From: Paenibacillus gorillae
Lineage (GTDB): Bacteria; Bacillota; Bacilli; Paenibacillales; Paenibacillaceae
Length of the DNA stretch: 35,742 nucleotides
Direction of reading: 5' to 3'
NCBI RefSeq assembly: GCF_000513275.1
Contig: NZ_CBVJ010000053.1
Location: forward strand, 1-35,742
Part shown: positions 32,368 to 35,742 of the stretch, piece after piece
Numbering within the stretch: the stretch's first letter is position 1
Layout of the letters: each line of letters starts with the position of its first letter
Notes under the pieces: model-generated
The model's input: the letters and a program-made list of their open reading frames with translations, nothing else
What the model was told of the DNA's origin: nothing
Databases searched by the model: none
Program-made: the position numbers and the translations under genes

Positions 32368-32760
32368 TTAGTTTTTGTCCTTGAGCACCTGAATAATTTT
32401 CCGCACCCGATCCGGCAAAGGCAGCCCAAGCCGTCCATAATTTTCGGTAATGGATATCAGTTCATTGGCGATATAAAAATAGGTAGCCGCCCCCATCGTT
32501 GCATTATTAAGATCAAGCAATATATCAACGCGGTGCGCCAGTAAGATAACGAGCAGCATCAGTCCTTTTTTCGCCAATCCCCATGCGCCAAATAAACTAT
32601 TTAATCCCTTACCCTCTTTAATAGATGCCAATATTCCGGACACATAATCAATACCCATTGCCACAACTAATACCGTTAGTGACTCCACCCATCCCCCAAA
32701 TGCAAAAGTAATGATGGAGCCGAATGCGGCGCTTACGGAACAAGCTTTAACCCACAGCAA
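32368..32760 (-). CDS. Holin family protein (phage_holin_4 / TcdE-like)
   Basis: A 130-residue protein with three to four hydrophobic segments (about 11-30, 28-46, 64-82, 88-103). The family blocks MGIDYVSGILASIKEGKGLNS and KKGLMLLVILLAHRVDILL are diagnostic, then NELISITENYGRLGLPLPDRV and a charged C-terminus. Holins make membrane lesions for endolysin release, and some bacterial copies act in protein export or lysis. The start is TTG 32760 with GGGGTGG upstream; an in-frame TAA blocks extension. No endolysin or other phage gene is nearby. Confidence 0.85.
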   Translation of the reverse strand: MLWVKACSVSAAFGSIITFAFGGWVESLTVLVVAMGIDYVSGILASIKEGKGLNSLFGAWGLAKKGLMLLVILLAHRVDILLDLNNATMGAATYFYIANELISITENYGRLGLPLPDRVRKIIQVLKDKN

Positions 32761-32879
32761 TAGCCGCCACCCCGCTCTCTTGAAGTTTAATCATTCTCCA
32801 TATTCTATGCGCCAGCGGTGCAGGCTGTCCTATGCACTTACACAACATTGCTAGAATTGGACGAGGCGGGTGATGCTGC

Positions 32880-32928
32880 AAAAAACAGCCATCGCCGCTT
32901 GGATGTAAGCGGCGACGGCTGTTCTTTT
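32880..32928. terminator. Intrinsic terminator after the ABC exporter operon
   Basis: AACAGCC(A/G)TCGCCGCTT forms a 17-base stem with one mismatch around a six-base loop. It ends in six T on the minus strand, ten bases past the ABC stop, and also has TTTT on the plus strand. Confidence 0.9.
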
Positions 32929-32937
32929 AACCCAATT

Positions 32938-34846
32938 CTAACCGGCGCTTGGCTCCGAAAGCGAAGCTTTCCCCGTGAATTGGCTATTGTACAGATCGGC
33001 GTAAAAGCCGCCTGCAGCAAGCAGTTCCTCATGAGTTCCCTGCTCGATAATGCTGCCTTTGTTCATGACGAGAATAAGATCGGCATCGCGGATTGTCGAC
33101 AGCCTGTGAGCGATAACGAAGCTCGTTCTCCCCTCCATCAGCTCATTCATTGCTTTCTGGATGTATACCTCTGTACGTGTATCGACGCTGCTTGTCGCCT
33201 CGTCCAGAATAAGAATAGACGGGTCGGCCAATATGGCTCTAGCGATCGTCAGCAATTGCTTCTGGCCTTGCGATATATTGGATGCTTCTTCATTGAGGAC
33301 CGTCTCATAACCGTCAGGAAGCGTCCGAATGAAATGGTCGGCATGTGCAGCCCGCGCTGCACTGACGACTTCATCCTCAGTGGCACCCTCTCGCCCATAA
33401 GCGATATTATCGAGAATCGTGCCATTGAACAGCCAGGTATCTTGAAGCACCATGCCGAACATCCGGCGCAGCCCGCTTCTTCTCATGTCCTCAATCGGAA
33501 CGCCATCAATCGTAATACGGCCGTCATGCAGTTCGTAGAACCGCATCAATAGGTTGATGAGCGTCGTTTTCCCCGCTCCTGTCGGTCCGACAATGGCTAC
33601 TGTCTGTCCCGGCTTAACGTCGATATTCATATGATCGATTAATACCGTATCCGCACTGTAGCCAAACTTCACGTTGTCGAAGCGCACCGCCCCCCTCGGA
33701 GATGCAATCGATTTGGCATCATTAGCTTCCGGTACTTGCTCTTCCTCGTCCAGCAGCTCAAATACTCTTTCCGCTGAAGCGATGGTCGATTGAATAACAT
33801 TGGAAATGTTGGCAAGCTGCGTAATCGGCATGGTGAATTGTCTCGTATATTGGATGAAAGCGAGAATGTCACCGAACTCAATCGCCCGCTTCGTCACAAG
33901 AATACCGCCAACAATGCTGACGAATACGTAACCGATATTGCCGATAAGGCTCATGATCGGCATAATGATACCGGAGACGAATTGCGCGCGCCAGCCGGAC
34001 TCGTACAGCTTTTCGTTCATCTCGTTGAATTCCGCGACAGAGCGATTCTCATGTCCGAAGGCCTTCACAATTTTATGACCTGTATACATCTCTTCCACAT
34101 GTCCATTCAGCTTGCCTAGCTCGGCTTGCTGGCGAACGAAATACGTTTGTGACTTTTTTGGCGATGATGCCTGCTGCGACAAGGCTGACCGGTATCGTCA
34201 AGAATACGATGAGCGTCATGAGCGGACTAATGGTCAGCATCATTACGATAACGCCAATTAACGTAATAAGCGACGAGATAAACTGGGTCAAGCTCTGCTG
34301 AAGCGTTGAACTAATATTGTCCACGTCATTAACAACCCGGCTTAAAATTTCACCGTTCGTCCGCGAATCATAAAACTTGAGCGGCAGGCGGGCGAACTTC
34401 TCATTAACCTGCTTACGCAGATCGTATACGGTACGCTGTGCCACGCCAGCCATTAAATATTGCTGCAAATAACTGAATACCGAGCTGATGGCGTAGAGCA
34501 GAATCAGCTTCAACAGTATGAGATTTACGGTATCGAAATCGATATGCGCATCCGGATTGCCCTGGATTCGGCCAATTACGCCCTTCGACAGTTCGGTAAC
34601 GGCTTTCCCCATAATGTCCGGACTCAAAATGCTGAATACCGTACTGAGTACGGCAGCCAGCAATACGAAAATAAGCTTAAACCGGTGGGGCTTTAAATAA
34701 GTGACAAGCCGAAGCAGTGTGCCCCTGAAGTTTTTCGCCTTCTGTACAGGCATCCCCATGCCGCCCATTCCCGGACCCATGCCGGGGCCGCGCATCGGGC
34801 CGCCTGGAGGACGGCCGCCTTGCGGCCCCTTATGCTGCTCACTCAT
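32938..34846 (-). CDS. ABC exporter half-transporter with canonical ATPase site, broken by one frameshift
   Basis: A multidrug-type half-exporter of about 635 residues. A Gly/Pro/Met-rich tail (residues 8-31) precedes six membrane helices, then the NBD: GPTGAGKTTL (Walker A), SQGQKQLLTIARA (signature ISQGQ in place of LSGGQ), LILDEATSSVD (Walker B with catalytic Glu) and IAHRLSTI (H-loop). The frame is lost in six A on the minus strand (34154-34159); removing one joins AGIIAKK to SQTYFVRQQAEL. Its ATG overlaps the preceding gene's stop (ATGA), so the two halves are translationally coupled. It resembles drug exporters such as LmrC/D and BmrC/D; substrate unknown. Confidence 0.88.
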
Positions 34847-35742
34847 GCGATTTCCTCCTCAGACAGCTGTGATGCGACGATTTCCCGATAGACTTCAGAA
34901 GAGGCCATCAATTCGCGATGATTGCCGATACCGGCAATCCGTCCTTCTTCAAGCACGATAATGCGGTCGGCATCCATAACCGTGCTGACACGCTGCGCAA
35001 CAATCAGTACCGTCGCCTCGCCAGTCTCCGAACGGAGCGCTGCACGCAGCTTGGCATCGGTCTTGAAATCAAGCGCCGAGAAACTATCGTCGAACAAATA
35101 AATTTCAGGCTTTCTCACGAGCGCCCTGGCAATGGACAGACGCTGTTTTTGTCCCCCCTGACACGTTGCTTCCGCCCTGTGCAATAACCGAGTCATAGCC
35201 GTTCTCCATGCTGCCGATAAAATCGGATGCTTGCGCAATGGCTGCCGCATGCCGGATCTCTTCATCGGTGGCGTCTTCCTTGCCATATCTGATGTTATCC
35301 GCCACAGTACCGGTGAACAGCACCGCCTTCTGCGGCACAAAGCCAATCCGCTCACGCAAATGCTGCTGTGTCATGCTCTTTACGTCAACACCGTCAACGA
35401 GAACCTGCCCCTCATTCACATCATAAAAACGGGGGATCAAGCTGATCAGTGTGGACTTGCCGGAGCCTGTCCCGCCAATAATAGCAGTTACCTCTCCTGG
35501 GCCTGCCTGGAAAGATATATTCGAAATCGCCGGTTCCTCCGCGCCGGGATAACTAAAGGCCACATCTTTAAACTCCACGTAACCTTGTCTCGAAGCATTC
35601 GTCTGAACCGCATCCTTACGGTCTGTCAGGCTTGGCACCAGATCCAGCACTTCATTTATCCGTACAGACGAGGCCTGCGCACGAGGAATCATAACGAACA
35701 TCATAGACATCATGAGCAGAGAGAACATAATCTGCATCGCAT
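34843..35742 (-). CDS. ABC exporter half-transporter with degenerate ATPase site (partial, frameshifted)
   Basis: The gene starts beyond the right edge; only the last membrane helix region and the NBD are seen. Walker A is IGGTGSGKSTLIS and the signature NVSGGQKQRLSIARA is restored by dropping one C from six (35153-35158). Walker B reads IYLFDDSFSALD with Asp in place of the catalytic Glu, so this half carries the degenerate site typical of heterodimeric exporters. The H-loop is also changed (IVAQRVSTV, Gln for His). The stop overlaps the start of the partner gene. Together they should form one asymmetric exporter. Confidence 0.87.

Noticed and set aside
32368..32760. Prophage region
   Set aside because: Only one holin-like gene; no integrase, capsid, tail, endolysin or attachment repeats nearby.
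17569..35742. Programmed ribosomal frameshifting at the broken genes
   Set aside because: Unrelated genes, no shared slippery heptamer with a downstream stimulator, and all breaks are the same +1 base type; sequence error explains them better.

Overview
The window looks like a chromosomal segment of a Gram-positive endospore-former of the Paenibacillus type. The evidence is a hemE-hemH-hemY cluster in Bacillus order, an LtaS-type lipoteichoic acid synthase, ytxG/ytxH, yuzB and ykvA homologues, ribosome binding sites of the AGGAGG class, and moderate G+C with AT-rich spacers. The genus is an inference. There are no rRNA or tRNA genes, no CRISPR array, no insertion sequence and no complete prophage.

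Layout. 1-180 is a hexanucleotide tandem repeat at the left edge, possibly the N-terminus of a Gln/Glu-repeat protein. 235-2412 (minus) holds a glycerophosphodiester phosphodiesterase and a membrane-anchored CapA-like protein. 2479-6034 (minus) is the heme cluster hemE-hemH-hemY. 6239-17303 is a complete Gram-positive type IV pilus locus. On the minus strand it has pilB (with a c-di-GMP-binding type MshEN domain), pilT, pilC, the major pilin, prepilin peptidase pilD, a PilX-like protein carrying a repetitive beta-solenoid, then pilM, pilN and pilO. Two minor prepilins lie on the plus strand. A gene-free stretch of about 700 bases (12215-12926) between pilA and pilD holds hairpins, a possible structured element and a four-copy palindromic repeat.

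17569-20911 has an MFS efflux gene convergent with a Vga-type antibiotic-resistance ABC-F gene. The ABC-F gene has a strong promoter, a leader of about 280 nt, candidate leader peptides and a textbook attenuator hairpin ending at its start codon. 20943-24906 carries an O-methyltransferase (minus), an RlmL-like RNA methyltransferase and LTA synthase (both plus). 24979-32178 is a run of mostly minus-strand housekeeping genes: membrane PDZ-Lon protease, YuzB, a cysteine-poor HesB-fold protein, YkvA, an M14 peptidase with glutamate racemase, YtxG/YtxH, a Dabb / small membrane protein / HepT-like operon, and a CuA-type cupredoxin. 32368-32760 is a lone holin-like gene. 32938 to the right edge encodes an asymmetric heterodimeric ABC exporter, whose first gene runs out of the window.

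Two themes stand out. First, seven genes are each broken by one extra base, always in or beside a short homopolymer, which points to sequence error rather than gene decay. Second, the most novel-looking biology is the pilus locus (c-di-GMP-linked PilB, beta-solenoid PilX-like protein, AT-rich pilin tail, repeat-rich spacer) and the attenuator-controlled ABC-F leader.
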